Shown here in pieces: positions 50,195 through 58,234 of a DNA stretch of 64,000 nucleotides. The notes beneath the pieces were generated by a model. It searched no databases. It had not been told where the DNA came from and saw only the letters and a list, made by a program, of their open reading frames with translations. The stretch lies in NCBI GenBank assembly GCA_964371615.1, contig CAYJMS010000003.1:310001-374000 (forward strand), read 5' to 3'. Each line of letters begins with the position of its first letter. Within the stretch, counting starts at the first letter, position 1. The DNA is from SpSt-333 sp964371615 (lineage in GTDB: Bacteria; Bacteroidota; Ignavibacteria; UBA10030; UBA8401). A program made the translations under genes and the position numbers.

Positions 50195-51046
50195 ATGAAT
50201 ATTTTTCAAGCGATCATTCTCGGCATTGTTCAGGGACTCACGGAATTCCTGCCGATCAGCAGCACGGCACATTTGCGGATCGTTCCCGCGCTCTTCGGAT
50301 GGGCCGACCCCGGCGCCGCCTTTACCGCCGTCATTCAATTCGGCACGCTGGTGGCGGTGTTGATGTATTTCTATAAGGATATTGTGAAGATCACCGGATC
50401 GGTGATCAAAGGGATCGCGCACCGCACGCCGCTGCACGATCGGGACGCTGTTATGGGATGGATGATTGCCGCAGGGACCATTCCAATCGTCTTCTTTGGG
50501 CTTTTATTGAAAGACCAGATAGAAACAACATTTCGCTCGCTCTATATCATCAGCGCATCGTTGATCGTACTGGCGTTGATATTGATGATGGCGGAGAACG
50601 TCATGAAGAAGAGGATTGCCCGCGGTCTTCCATTAAAATCATTGAACGATATTTCCTGGAAGGATGCAGTCTTGATCGGCGTCGCGCAAGCCGTCGCGCT
50701 CATTCCGGGTTCATCACGCTCGGGAACCACGATCACCGGGGGATTATTTCTCGGCTTGGACCGTGAAACCGCCGCGCGATTTTCATTTCTTCTTTCCTTA
50801 CCGTCGATTTTTGCGGCCGGAATGCTTGAATTGGTGAAGGAACGAGAATTGCTGTTCTCATCCGATATCGGTGCAACCAATCTTATCGTCGCAACCGTTG
50901 TTTCGGGAATCGTCGGTTATGCCTCGATCGCTTTTTTGCTGAATTACCTTAAATCACATTCCACCTACCTCTTTATCGTTTATAGAATCGTCATCGGAAT
51001 CGGTTTACTCTATCTTTTGGATGCAGGGATACTGCCGCCGCAATGA
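50195..51046 (+). CDS. uppP: Undecaprenyl-diphosphatase
   Basis: UppP (BacA) dephosphorylates undecaprenyl pyrophosphate to recycle the lipid carrier for peptidoglycan and glycans; overproduction gives bacitracin resistance. The 283-residue membrane protein shows the two family loops: GLTEFLPISSTAHLRIV (about 14-30) and LIPGSSRSGTTITGGLFLGLDRETAARFSFLLSLPS (about 168-203), with the catalytic Glu and Ser. About eight helices. It stands alone, between the SpoVG-like gene and a MarR gene, with a weak ribosome site. Confidence 0.95.
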   Translation: MNIFQAIILGIVQGLTEFLPISSTAHLRIVPALFGWADPGAAFTAVIQFGTLVAVLMYFYKDIVKITGSVIKGIAHRTPLHDRDAVMGWMIAAGTIPIVFFGLLLKDQIETTFRSLYIISASLIVLALILMMAENVMKKRIARGLPLKSLNDISWKDAVLIGVAQAVALIPGSSRSGTTITGGLFLGLDRETAARFSFLLSLPSIFAAGMLELVKERELLFSSDIGATNLIVATVVSGIVGYASIAFLLNYLKSHSTYLFIVYRIVIGIGLLYLLDAGILPPQ

Positions 51047-51162
51047 AAAACGGATCATTTGATCGCGATTCCGTGCTTCCGGGAGCGTCTCTCATTTTCC
51101 TGAATTTTGAGAACCGACCGCCACCACATTTTCATTTTTGAAAACCTTCCCTTCGTTTTTTG

Positions 51163-51191
51163 TTGATTTTGCCCGGTACCTCTATTATTAT
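51163..51191 (+). promoter_or_regulatory. Candidate promoter for the MarR-family gene
   Basis: TTGATT (51163-51168), a 17-base spacer and TATTAT (51186-51191) lie 45 bases before the ATG at 51236. The surrounding TATTATTATATGG is A+T-rich and could also be part of an operator. Confidence 0.5.
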
Positions 51192-51235
51192 ATGGGCACA
51201 ATTATTGCTACTAACAACTAATAACGGAATAAATA

Positions 51236-51694
51236 ATGCCGGATACAGCCATCAATATTGCCGCCGCAGAAATTGCGGAACTGACATTTCAGCTGCTTGC
51301 CGACTGTCAGCATAAAGAAGAAAAAATCGCCGATCAATTGAAAATCACCGTCTCCGAATTCCGCTGTGTGCGGGCTTTTCGAGGGGAGAAACAATTGCCG
51401 GTGAAGATTCTTGTCGAACGGATAAAACTCAGCGGCAGCAGACTGACCAGAATTCTGGAGTCGCTAGAAAAGCATGGGTACATTGTGCGATCAATCGATC
51501 CGAATGACCGCCGGAGTATTACCGTGTCTCTGTCGAAAAAAGGCATTGCGCTGTCCAAAAATCTTGAAGAAAAATATCTGCAGATGCACAAAGAGATCCT
51601 CGCAGGTATACCTCAAGAAATGCACGGTCCGCTCATCGCCGGTTTGCAGAATATGCTGGTAGCGTTACAAGGATGGTTGCAGGCCTCCCGATAG
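51236..51694 (+). CDS. MarR-family transcriptional regulator
   Basis: A 152-residue winged-helix regulator. The pattern fits MarR: an N-terminal dimer helix, ITVSEFRCVRAFRGEKQLPVKILVERIKLSGSRLTRILESLEKHGYIVR (about 38-86, with the recognition helix in SGSRLTRILESLE), and the wing SIDPNDRRSITVSLSKKG (DxxDRR is the hallmark). C-terminal dimer helices follow. MarR proteins usually repress adjacent genes in response to small molecules. The next genes downstream are a multiheme cytochrome and a rhodanese lipoprotein, which are natural candidates for its targets. Confidence 0.9.
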   Translation: MPDTAINIAAAEIAELTFQLLADCQHKEEKIADQLKITVSEFRCVRAFRGEKQLPVKILVERIKLSGSRLTRILESLEKHGYIVRSIDPNDRRSITVSLSKKGIALSKNLEEKYLQMHKEILAGIPQEMHGPLIAGLQNMLVALQGWLQASR

Positions 51695-51773
51695 CCTGCC
51701 GAATTTTATTAGCGGCGTCCCGACATTATTTGTTCCATCATCGTTACGTATCGAACCAATGTACGGGGCAGCC

Positions 51774-53135
51774 ATGTCATTACCATCACACCGCACCTCA
51801 TCGCTTGTCACAGGTATTCTGCTGACTTTCTTGCTGTTGAACACCACCAGCTGTAAAAAGGAAGACGATCTTGCCGACACAAACTCCGGCCACGCGGGAA
51901 ATTCAAATTGCGTTGAATGTCACACGAACTATTCCATGCTGAAGCTGGTCTATTCACCCGACACGGCAGCAGCCGGTGGCGGCTGCGGCGGCGAAACACC
52001 GCATATTGAACCGTACGATAGAGTGTATCTCACGCCGGCAGGATACGACGCATTCTCCAAATCCGCACACGGTCAGAAAGCGTGCACCTGGTGTCACGGC
52101 GGCAATGCCGACACCAAGGAGAAAAAACTTGCACACACCGGCGATTTCATTAAATATCCGTCCACCCAGGCGGAAACAAAATGCATTACCTGCCATCCGT
52201 CGCAATCAATCACACCGAACAGCATTCATGCACTTGGCTCCGGACAGAAAGCGATGCTGGTCTCGCGGTACGGAGCACAATCATTCGATCAGCTGCCCGC
52301 ACACTTGATAGAAGGGTACGATCATAACTGTGCAAAATGTCACGGCACATGCGGCGACTGCCACGTGAACAGGCCGAAAGCCGGCGGGGGCGGTTTGTAT
52401 AAAGGACATCAATTCATTAAAACGCCGGATATGATAGACCAATGCGTGGCATGCCACAGCAGCCGCGGCGGGCACGCATTTCTCGGAATTGCATCGGGGA
52501 CGGTTCCCGATGTTCACAAAACGAAAATGAACGCCAATTGCCTGACATGCCACACCGGAATTGAATTACACGGCAACGGAATGGTGTACGATCAACGCTA
52601 TAAAGTACCTCAGCTTCCGGAATGCAAAGATTGTCATACCGCCATAGCAACGAGCAACACCTACCATTCCGCCCATATCAATTCGTTCAATTGCCAAACC
52701 TGCCACTCGCAGGATTATAACAATTGCGGCAGCTGTCATGTCGGTGGAGCAGGTGCACGAATTGCCTCGCACCAGAAATTCAAGATCGGTATGAATCCTA
52801 TTCCCGCTACAAAACCGTATCGTATGGCCACGGTGCGGCAATCGCTGATGGCGCCGGACAGCTGGAAGGAATACGGCGTGGCGACGCTGGCGAACTTCGA
52901 TTCAAAACCGACTTATAAGTACACCACACCGCACAATATTTTGCGATGGACCACAAGGACCCAGGTCGCAGCGGGAAAATCGTGCTACGATAATTGTCAC
53001 ATCATCAAAGAGGGAACGGTCTTCAGAAATAAGAATTTATATCTCTTTAACACGGACCTGGAAAGCTGGGAGGTCAACGCAACCAAGGACGTTGTTGTTG
53101 ACGGTAAACTGCCGTCCAGCTGGGGAGTCAATTAA
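51774..53135 (+). CDS. Decaheme c-type cytochrome lipoprotein
   Basis: 453 residues from the ATG at 51774 (GGGG upstream; an ATG five codons earlier is possible). Signal LVTGILLTFLLLNTTSC gives a lipoprotein-like Cys. Ten CxxCH heme motifs are visible in order: CVECH, CTWCH, CITCH, CAKCH, CGDCH, CVACH, CLTCH, CKDCH, CQTCH, CGSCH. An eleventh atypical CYDNCH (CX3CH) lies near the C-terminus. Two hemes are closely packed (CAKCHGTCGDCH). Multiheme cytochromes carry electrons across the periplasm or outer membrane in anaerobic respiration or nitrogen/sulfur metabolism. The arrangement is not one I can place in a named family. The next gene is a rhodanese lipoprotein. Confidence 0.88.
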   Translation: MSLPSHRTSSLVTGILLTFLLLNTTSCKKEDDLADTNSGHAGNSNCVECHTNYSMLKLVYSPDTAAAGGGCGGETPHIEPYDRVYLTPAGYDAFSKSAHGQKACTWCHGGNADTKEKKLAHTGDFIKYPSTQAETKCITCHPSQSITPNSIHALGSGQKAMLVSRYGAQSFDQLPAHLIEGYDHNCAKCHGTCGDCHVNRPKAGGGGLYKGHQFIKTPDMIDQCVACHSSRGGHAFLGIASGTVPDVHKTKMNANCLTCHTGIELHGNGMVYDQRYKVPQLPECKDCHTAIATSNTYHSAHINSFNCQTCHSQDYNNCGSCHVGGAGARIASHQKFKIGMNPIPATKPYRMATVRQSLMAPDSWKEYGVATLANFDSKPTYKYTTPHNILRWTTRTQVAAGKSCYDNCHIIKEGTVFRNKNLYLFNTDLESWEVNATKDVVVDGKLPSSWGVN

Positions 53136-53194
53136 AATATTTCGCTCATATAAACAGAGTGAACATCCACCACATAAAACAAAAGGGGTAACCC

Positions 53195-54226
53195 ATGAAA
53201 AAACATAATCTCATGTATCTGCTCTTCGTTGTATTGTTCTTTGCCGCCGGATGCAAAGAGGACGAAGAAACACCCGTCACACCGCCGGCAACAATCGACG
53301 AAGCGACCGAACTCGTGAAATATGTCGAAGCCAATGGCGACTACATCTACTCCGGCGCATCGTTTGTGATGACCGCCGCAACATATAAAACAGAAGTCAC
53401 GGCAGATCCGACAAAGATCTATACGATCGATGTACGTGCCGCCGCCGACTATAATACAAAACACCTGAAAAATGCGGTGAACATCACCATCCCGAACCTG
53501 CTCACGCACGTACAAACGCTGAACTTTGCAAACTATAAGAACGTCGTTGTAACATGCTATTCGGGACAATCCGCCGCTTACGCCGTTTCGCTCGTTCGTT
53601 CAGTGCTTCCGCTGGCCGACGCAAACAAGTTGGTCTCATTAAAATGGGGAATGAGCTCCATCGATTCTCAATTTGCAACAACCACATGGTTAACCAAAAT
53701 GCTGAACCCCCGCGCTACAACGTTTGCAACAACCGATCCGCCGGCAAAACCGGCAAAGGGGAATCTCCCGACCCTCTCCACCGGCAAGACCACCGGAAAA
53801 GAAATTCTTGAATCCCGTGTCAATACACTGCTGACCGCCGGCTATAATATCAGTATCGGTGAAGCCACCGTCTATACCGCGTTGACCAATTATTTTATCG
53901 TCAACTATTGGCCGGTAGCCGCATACAAAGATCCCGGACACATTGAAGGTGCGTACAATTACGATCCCGCCGGCAAGCCGTTTAAACTTGACAGTTTATT
54001 AAAGACGCTTCCGACCGATAAACCGGTTGTTCTCTATTGCTATACCGGTCAGACCAGCTCATATGTCGGCGCTTATTTGAAACTGATCGGCTACGATGCA
54101 AAATCGCTGTCGTACGGTGCCAACAGCATGATCTACGACAAAATGAAAACCAGCGCAAATATTCCTGCCGCGAATGTCTTTATCCCGGCAAACGAAATCA
54201 AAGGCTACAAAGATCTGTTAGAATAA
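53195..54226 (+). CDS. Double-rhodanese lipoprotein
   Basis: A 343-residue lipoprotein (LLFVVLFFAAGC, Cys20). Two rhodanese domains follow. The first has IDVRAAADYNTKHLKNAVNI and the active-site loop VTCYSGQSAAYAVSLVRS (Cys121); the second has GHIEGAYNYDPAG and VLYCYTGQTSSYVGAYLKLIGY (Cys282). Both catalytic cysteines are kept, so both domains could carry persulfide sulfur, unlike many tandem rhodaneses in which one is dead. It lies 59 bases after the multiheme cytochrome and ends at a terminator, so the pair may link sulfur transfer to extracytoplasmic electron flow. The substrate is unknown. Confidence 0.88.
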   Translation: MKKHNLMYLLFVVLFFAAGCKEDEETPVTPPATIDEATELVKYVEANGDYIYSGASFVMTAATYKTEVTADPTKIYTIDVRAAADYNTKHLKNAVNITIPNLLTHVQTLNFANYKNVVVTCYSGQSAAYAVSLVRSVLPLADANKLVSLKWGMSSIDSQFATTTWLTKMLNPRATTFATTDPPAKPAKGNLPTLSTGKTTGKEILESRVNTLLTAGYNISIGEATVYTALTNYFIVNYWPVAAYKDPGHIEGAYNYDPAGKPFKLDSLLKTLPTDKPVVLYCYTGQTSSYVGAYLKLIGYDAKSLSYGANSMIYDKMKTSANIPAANVFIPANEIKGYKDLLE

Positions 54227-54256
54227 ACCACGCAGCACATTGATGAAGAGGATCGA

Positions 54257-54286
54257 CGCCCGGAGCAATCCGGGCGCTTGTCTTTT
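54257..54286 (+). terminator. Rho-independent terminator after the cytochrome-rhodanese pair
   Basis: CGCCCGGA/TCCGGGCG (54257-54264 and 54269-54276) with a 4-base loop is followed by CTTGTCTTTT. It lies 30 bases after the rhodanese stop and ends the unit. Confidence 0.7.
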
Positions 54287-54357
54287 CCGGCCGACTGCCT
54301 TTTATCCCAATTTTTTGTATACTGCACTGTCCAATTATTATCATCAAGAGAAATGCC

Positions 54358-54624
54358 ATGACCACTATTGCGCCGCCAAAAATCAAAGAATTCGATCCGT
54401 CAACTATCGAAAAGATCGCTTATAACAGCGTCAAATCAATTCCGACCAGGGAACCCAACGATCAATACCGGCTGGGATACAGCGTGTGGATGTTTCTGAC
54501 GGAAAAAAGAGGAACCGTCGAGCTGGCTGTGCGGAATTCCGGCTCGCGGCTGTTGATTTCCGAGCACGAAGCGGTGGCGATCATCAAACAGGAACTTAAA
54601 AATTCCGGCGTGGAATTGTTGTAA
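54358..54624 (+). CDS. Small hypothetical protein
   Basis: An 88-residue acidic-basic mixed protein, not recognised. It has no signal or membrane segment. The middle predicts short strands (QYRLGYSVWMFLTEKRGTVELAVR) and the C-terminus a helix (EHEAVAIIKQELKNSG). Codon use and composition look like the neighbours, and the frame is clean to TAA, 35 bases before marC, so it is probably real and co-transcribed. The ribosome site is AGAG (weak). Confidence 0.6.
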   Translation: MTTIAPPKIKEFDPSTIEKIAYNSVKSIPTREPNDQYRLGYSVWMFLTEKRGTVELAVRNSGSRLLISEHEAVAIIKQELKNSGVELL

Positions 54625-54659
54625 CTGCGCAACTCAAATTCAACTCATCACACATTCTC

Positions 54660-55256
54660 ATGGACAGCGTCTGGAACATTGCGAACGATCTCATCATGGC
54701 GTTTATCCCGCTCTTTGTGGCGATTGACGTACCGGGATTGGTACCGCTGTTCATCTCGCTGACGACGGGCATGACGCTGAAGGTGAAGCGGCGGCTGATT
54801 GTCGAAGCTACGTTGACCGCAGGGGCGGTGGCGCTCGTCTTTCTGGTGCTCGGCAAACTGATTTTCAAGTTTCTCGGTATCACGGAAAACGATTTTCGTA
54901 TCGGCGGCGGACTCGTGCTGATCGTTCTCGCCATCACCGACCTTCTTTTTTCGAGTGACGAAAAGAAAGAATCAAACAGTTCCGTCGGCGTTGTGCCGAT
55001 CGGCATACCGCTCATTATGGGTCCCGCCGCTCTGACATCCATCATCATCATCGTCGATGCCTACGGATATTGGATCTCCATGATTTCGCTGGCGTTGAAT
55101 CTGCTCATCGTATGGTTCATCTTCCGGAACTCCGACGTCGTCATCAAGTTGATGGGAGAGGGAGGCGCCCGCGCATTCGCGAAGGTAGCCTCACTCTTTA
55201 TGGTTGCTATTGCGGTGATGATGATCCGCGTCGGCATTCAAAATATTCTGAAGTGA
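54660..55256 (+). CDS. MarC-family integral membrane protein
   Basis: A 198-residue protein with six transmembrane helices of the MarC/UPF0056 family. Marks are AFIPLFVAIDVPGLVPLFISLTTGM (about 16-40) and the repeated-half feature GGGLVLIVLAITDLLF (about 82-97). GVVPIGIPLIMGPAALTSIIIIVDAYG (about 110-136) has the family's (V/I)P(L/I)(A/G)xPxxxGPG-like loop. It closes with EGGARAFAKVASLFMVAIAVMMIRVGI. Despite the name, a role in antibiotic resistance is not established for the family. glsA starts 8 bases after its stop. Confidence 0.9.
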   Translation: MDSVWNIANDLIMAFIPLFVAIDVPGLVPLFISLTTGMTLKVKRRLIVEATLTAGAVALVFLVLGKLIFKFLGITENDFRIGGGLVLIVLAITDLLFSSDEKKESNSSVGVVPIGIPLIMGPAALTSIIIIVDAYGYWISMISLALNLLIVWFIFRNSDVVIKLMGEGGARAFAKVASLFMVAIAVMMIRVGIQNILK

Positions 55257-55264
55257 CCACCCAT

Positions 55265-56185
55265 ATGCTCCCGCGTTATCAACACATTCTCGACGCGATC
55301 TATCGCGAACTCCGCACAACGGACAACCGCGGCGCCGTAGCGTCGTATATTCCGGAATTGGCGGGAATCGATCCGGAGAAATTCGGTATTCATCTCTGCG
55401 CGCTCGACGGCACCCGGAGTTCTGTCGGAGACGCCGACGAACGGTTTTCCATCCAAAGCATTGCCAAGGTCTTTGCACTGACGCTTGCTGTTTCCCGCGT
55501 CGGTGAATCAATCTTTAAAAGAGTGGGAGTGGAGCCCTCAGGCAGCGCGTTTAACTCGCTCGTGCAATTGGAGTATGAGAAAGGAATCCCGAGAAATCCT
55601 CTGATCAACGCCGGGGCAATGGTCGTGTGCGATGTGCTGATGGATCAATCAACCGATCCGAAAACAGAGATACTTGATTTCATCCGTCATCTTGCCGGCG
55701 ATCCGTCCATCGGATTCAACGAACGCGTGGCGGCATCGGAAAAAGAATTCGGTTATCGAAACGCCGCACTGGCAAACATGGTGAAGTCATTCGGAAATAT
55801 CAACCACGATGTGAACGAGGTGCTGGGTCTCTATTTCCACATCTGTTCTATAGAAATGTCGTGCCGAGAACTGGCTTCCGCATTCTTGCTTTTTACCAAC
55901 CACGGAACCATTCCCGGAACACAGACCGCCCTTCTCTCCGTCAGCCAGACCAAGCGGCTGAACGCGATTATGCAGACATGCGGTTTTTACGATGAAGCGG
56001 GTGAATTTTCGTTTACCGTCGGACTGCCGGGTAAAAGCGGTGTCGGCGGCGGCATTGTCGCTTTTCATCCCGGCGTCTATGCGGTCGCGGCATGGAGCCC
56101 GCGATTGAACGACAGGGGAAATTCTGCACGGGGAATGCGAGCGCTGGAACTGCTGACGACAAAACTAGGGAAATCCATTTTTTAG
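55265..56185 (+). CDS. glsA: Glutaminase
   Basis: Hydrolyses glutamine to glutamate and ammonia (serine-dependent, penicillin-binding-protein-like fold). 306 residues from the ATG at 55265, chosen because it lies just after the marC stop; an upstream in-frame extension overlaps marC. The catalytic Ser65-x-x-Lys68 is in FSIQSIAKVF. Further marks are RVGVEPSGSAFNSLVQLE, PRNPLINAGAMVV, GLYFHICSIEMSCRELA, MQTCGFYDEAGEFSFTVGLPGKSGVGGGI (oxyanion and Val/Gly loop) and WSPRLNDRGNSARG. In E. coli such enzymes can support acid resistance. The gene is followed by an esterase 11 bases on. Confidence 0.95.
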   Translation: MLPRYQHILDAIYRELRTTDNRGAVASYIPELAGIDPEKFGIHLCALDGTRSSVGDADERFSIQSIAKVFALTLAVSRVGESIFKRVGVEPSGSAFNSLVQLEYEKGIPRNPLINAGAMVVCDVLMDQSTDPKTEILDFIRHLAGDPSIGFNERVAASEKEFGYRNAALANMVKSFGNINHDVNEVLGLYFHICSIEMSCRELASAFLLFTNHGTIPGTQTALLSVSQTKRLNAIMQTCGFYDEAGEFSFTVGLPGKSGVGGGIVAFHPGVYAVAAWSPRLNDRGNSARGMRALELLTTKLGKSIF

Positions 56186-56196
56186 AAATCGAAATC

Positions 56197-56832
56197 ATGC
56201 TTCATTCACTCCATCATCCCGCAGCACAGCAAACGGAACAGAAGCCGGCGTTGATTCTGCTGCACGGCCGCGGCGCCGACGAACACGACCTGTTCGGCCT
56301 GAAACGGCGGCTCGATCCGCGATTAGACATCTACAGCCTGCGAGCACCGATTGAGTATGGCTGGGGCGGATACACCTGGTTCGATCTGTTCGACGACGGC
56401 ACCGTGGATGAAAAAAGTTTTGGTGACAGCAAAACCGAAATTCGTTCTTTCATCACCACGCTGAACACGGACCATGTCTATCTTCTGGGATTCAGCATGG
56501 GTGCAATTATGTCGTACGCACTGGCATTGACAGAACCGACGCTCTGCAAGGGGGTTGTTGCTCTGAGCGGATTTGCTCCGCTGCAATTGACGAACGAATA
56601 CCGTCTGACCGAGCTTCACAACCTGCAATTCTTTGTATCCCACGGTGTACATGATCCCGTTATCCCGATTTCCATGGCGAGAAAAACCAACGAGATGCTG
56701 TCGCGAACCGCGGCGGCCGTTTCGTATCATGAATACGACACCGGGCACCAGATCAACGAGCAATGTATTGTCGAAACATGTGAGTGGTTGTCAAACATTA
56801 TTTCACACCATCACCACCGCACCGATGAATGA
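56197..56832 (+). CDS. Carboxylesterase/phospholipase-type alpha/beta hydrolase
   Basis: A 211-residue hydrolase of the acyl-protein thioesterase/carboxylesterase group, with start ATG 56197. The oxyanion region is LILLHGRGADEHDLFGL (about 19-35) and the nucleophile elbow GFSMG (Ser100). The acid is Asp in HGVHDPVIPISMA and the His in DTGHQINEQ (about 187). The family acts on short-chain esters or lysophospholipids. No signal peptide; cytoplasmic. Its end overlaps the sigma-factor gene by 8 bases, so it may share the transcript that carries the sigma/anti-sigma pair. Confidence 0.87.
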   Translation: MLHSLHHPAAQQTEQKPALILLHGRGADEHDLFGLKRRLDPRLDIYSLRAPIEYGWGGYTWFDLFDDGTVDEKSFGDSKTEIRSFITTLNTDHVYLLGFSMGAIMSYALALTEPTLCKGVVALSGFAPLQLTNEYRLTELHNLQFFVSHGVHDPVIPISMARKTNEMLSRTAAAVSYHEYDTGHQINEQCIVETCEWLSNIISHHHHRTDE

Positions 56833-57412
56833 CCAGCGACAAAATTCCGATCTGACTGCATGGGTGCACCTCTATACAAAAGAGATGCTGTCGTGGGCAT
56901 ATCACAGAACGTCCGATGTGCAGATCGCCGAAGATCTCGTGCAGGAAACTTTTCTCGTTGCCGCAGAAAAGATCGGTTCGTTCAGAGGAGAAAGCCAGCC
57001 GAAAACGTGGTTATTCGGGATATTGAAAAATAAAATTTCGGAGTTTTATAAAAAAAGAATACACCATCAGTCTCTCAGAGTCGATGATGACAGTATGATT
57101 GAAAATTTCTTCAACGATTCCGGCCACTGGAATTCAACGGCAACGCCGCAGGCGTGGAGCGATGAACCCGGGCATCTGCTTGATAACGAAGCATTCATCC
57201 TCACATTACACCGGTGTCTCGAGCAATTACCGCCTCAATGGCGCCGGTGTATTACGATGAAGTATCTTGAAGAACAGGAAACCCAAATAGTTTGTCAGGA
57301 ATTGGAGATTTCACCCACCAATTATTGGCAGATTCTGCATCGGACCAAGTTGCAGCTGCGTCAATGTCTTGAGCACCACTGGTTTCGCACGAAGGAAGAT
57401 GATCGACCATGA
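56825..57412 (+). CDS. Sigma70-family (ECF-like) RNA polymerase sigma factor
   Basis: A 195-residue protein, start ATG 56825. Region 2 runs about 15-75 with VQIAEDLVQETFLVAAEKIGSFRGESQPKTWLFGILKNKISEFYKKR, the -10 recognition helix ending in the TWLFxILxNxxxDxxR-type pattern. A spacer of about 40 residues follows. Region 4 (about 125-180) has HRCLEQLPPQWRRCITMKYLEEQETQIVCQELEISPTNYWQILHRTKLQLRQCLE, whose helix-turn-helix reads -35 boxes. Region 3 is absent, as in ECF factors. It overlaps the anti-sigma gene by four bases. The downstream metallophore-like operon is its likely regulon. Confidence 0.9.
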   Translation: MNDQRQNSDLTAWVHLYTKEMLSWAYHRTSDVQIAEDLVQETFLVAAEKIGSFRGESQPKTWLFGILKNKISEFYKKRIHHQSLRVDDDSMIENFFNDSGHWNSTATPQAWSDEPGHLLDNEAFILTLHRCLEQLPPQWRRCITMKYLEEQETQIVCQELEISPTNYWQILHRTKLQLRQCLEHHWFRTKEDDRP

Positions 57413-57663
57413 ACCTATTCATGATTTCATGCCACAAAGCGACATTTCTTATTGAGAAAAGCCATACCGATGCACTGCGCTGCACCGAAAAAGTTTCCCT
57501 CCGCATCCATACATTCATGTGTGAAGCATGCGCTCAGTATCACATCCAATCGAATACGATAGAAAAGACACTGAATCGGCATATTCGTTCCATTGAAGAG
57601 AAAACGATTAATTCAGTCGTGACAGAACACACCATTCAAGAGATCCTTAAAAAAATTCGATAA
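57409..57663 (+). CDS. Small zinc-finger (ZAS-type) anti-sigma factor
   Basis: An 84-residue soluble protein. The zinc ligands fit the ZAS pattern: Cys8 (MISCHKATFLIEKS), His34, Cys38 and Cys41 (LRIHTFMCEACAQY; H-x3-C-x2-C). There is no transmembrane segment, so it is a soluble anti-sigma of the redox- or metal-sensing sort rather than a membrane-signalling one. ATGA overlap with the sigma gene supports stoichiometric synthesis and partnership. Release of the sigma factor by oxidation or metal binding at this site is an inference from the family. Confidence 0.85.
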   Translation: MNLFMISCHKATFLIEKSHTDALRCTEKVSLRIHTFMCEACAQYHIQSNTIEKTLNRHIRSIEEKTINSVVTEHTIQEILKKIR

Positions 57664-57698
57664 TCGTTGTCAGGTATTCAACCGGCAGACTACTAATG

Positions 57699-57719
57699 TA
57701 GTGAACACATTTTTCACTA
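57699..57719. promoter_or_regulatory. 7-bp dyad upstream of the DUF6789-like gene
   Basis: TAGTGAA (57699-57705) and TTCACTA (57713-57719), spacing 7, form a perfect dyad 21 bases before the ATG at 57741. The second half with following TTT (TTCACTATTT) recurs at 58794-58803, before the Cys-rich precursor gene. Candidate operator or part of a sigma-specific promoter. Confidence 0.35.
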
Positions 57720-57740
57720 TTTATACAGGAGTCACGCAGG

Positions 57741-58166
57741 ATGAACACCACAGTACAAAAGACCGTTCTGGCAGGAATCGCGGGAACAGCCGTAATGTCA
57801 ATAGTCATGTTTATGGCGCCGATGATGGGATTGCCCGAAATGGATGCAGCGGCGATGCTCGCCGGAACGATGGGAGCGCCTCTTGTTATCGGCTGGGCAG
57901 CGCACTTTATGATCGGTATCATTTTTGCGATTGGATATACATATCTATTTCTTCCCTGGGTAAAGATTGCAAGCATTCCGGTGAAAGGAGCGGTGTTTGG
58001 CATAGCAGTCTTCATCGCAGCACAGATTGCCATGGCGATGATAAGTGCGGTCATGGGACCAATGCCGATGCCGGAAGGGGGAATGGCATTGATAATGACG
58101 GGAAGCGTCATCGGTCATGTGATGTATGGTATCCCGGTTGCATTGATCGCGCAACCGAAACAATAA
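57741..58166 (+). CDS. DUF6789-like small membrane protein, Met-rich
   Basis: A 141-residue protein with four transmembrane helices; ribosome site AGG followed by ATG after a short gap (GCAGGATG; AGGAG at 57727-57731 is the likelier site). The segments SIVMFMAPMMGLPEMDAAAML and GWAAHFMIGIIFAIGYTYLFLPW recall the DUF6789 family. Methionine is frequent (about 16), with clusters such as MGPMPMPEGGMALIM facing one side, which could favour copper or other soft-metal contacts, but that is speculation. It lies between the anti-sigma gene and the P460-like gene. Confidence 0.65.
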   Translation: MNTTVQKTVLAGIAGTAVMSIVMFMAPMMGLPEMDAAAMLAGTMGAPLVIGWAAHFMIGIIFAIGYTYLFLPWVKIASIPVKGAVFGIAVFIAAQIAMAMISAVMGPMPMPEGGMALIMTGSVIGHVMYGIPVALIAQPKQ

Positions 58167-58234
58167 TTGTCTCACTATGCCATTGATTATTTGATCAATC
58201 AGGATTACAATAATATTCAACGAAAGGGCTATGG

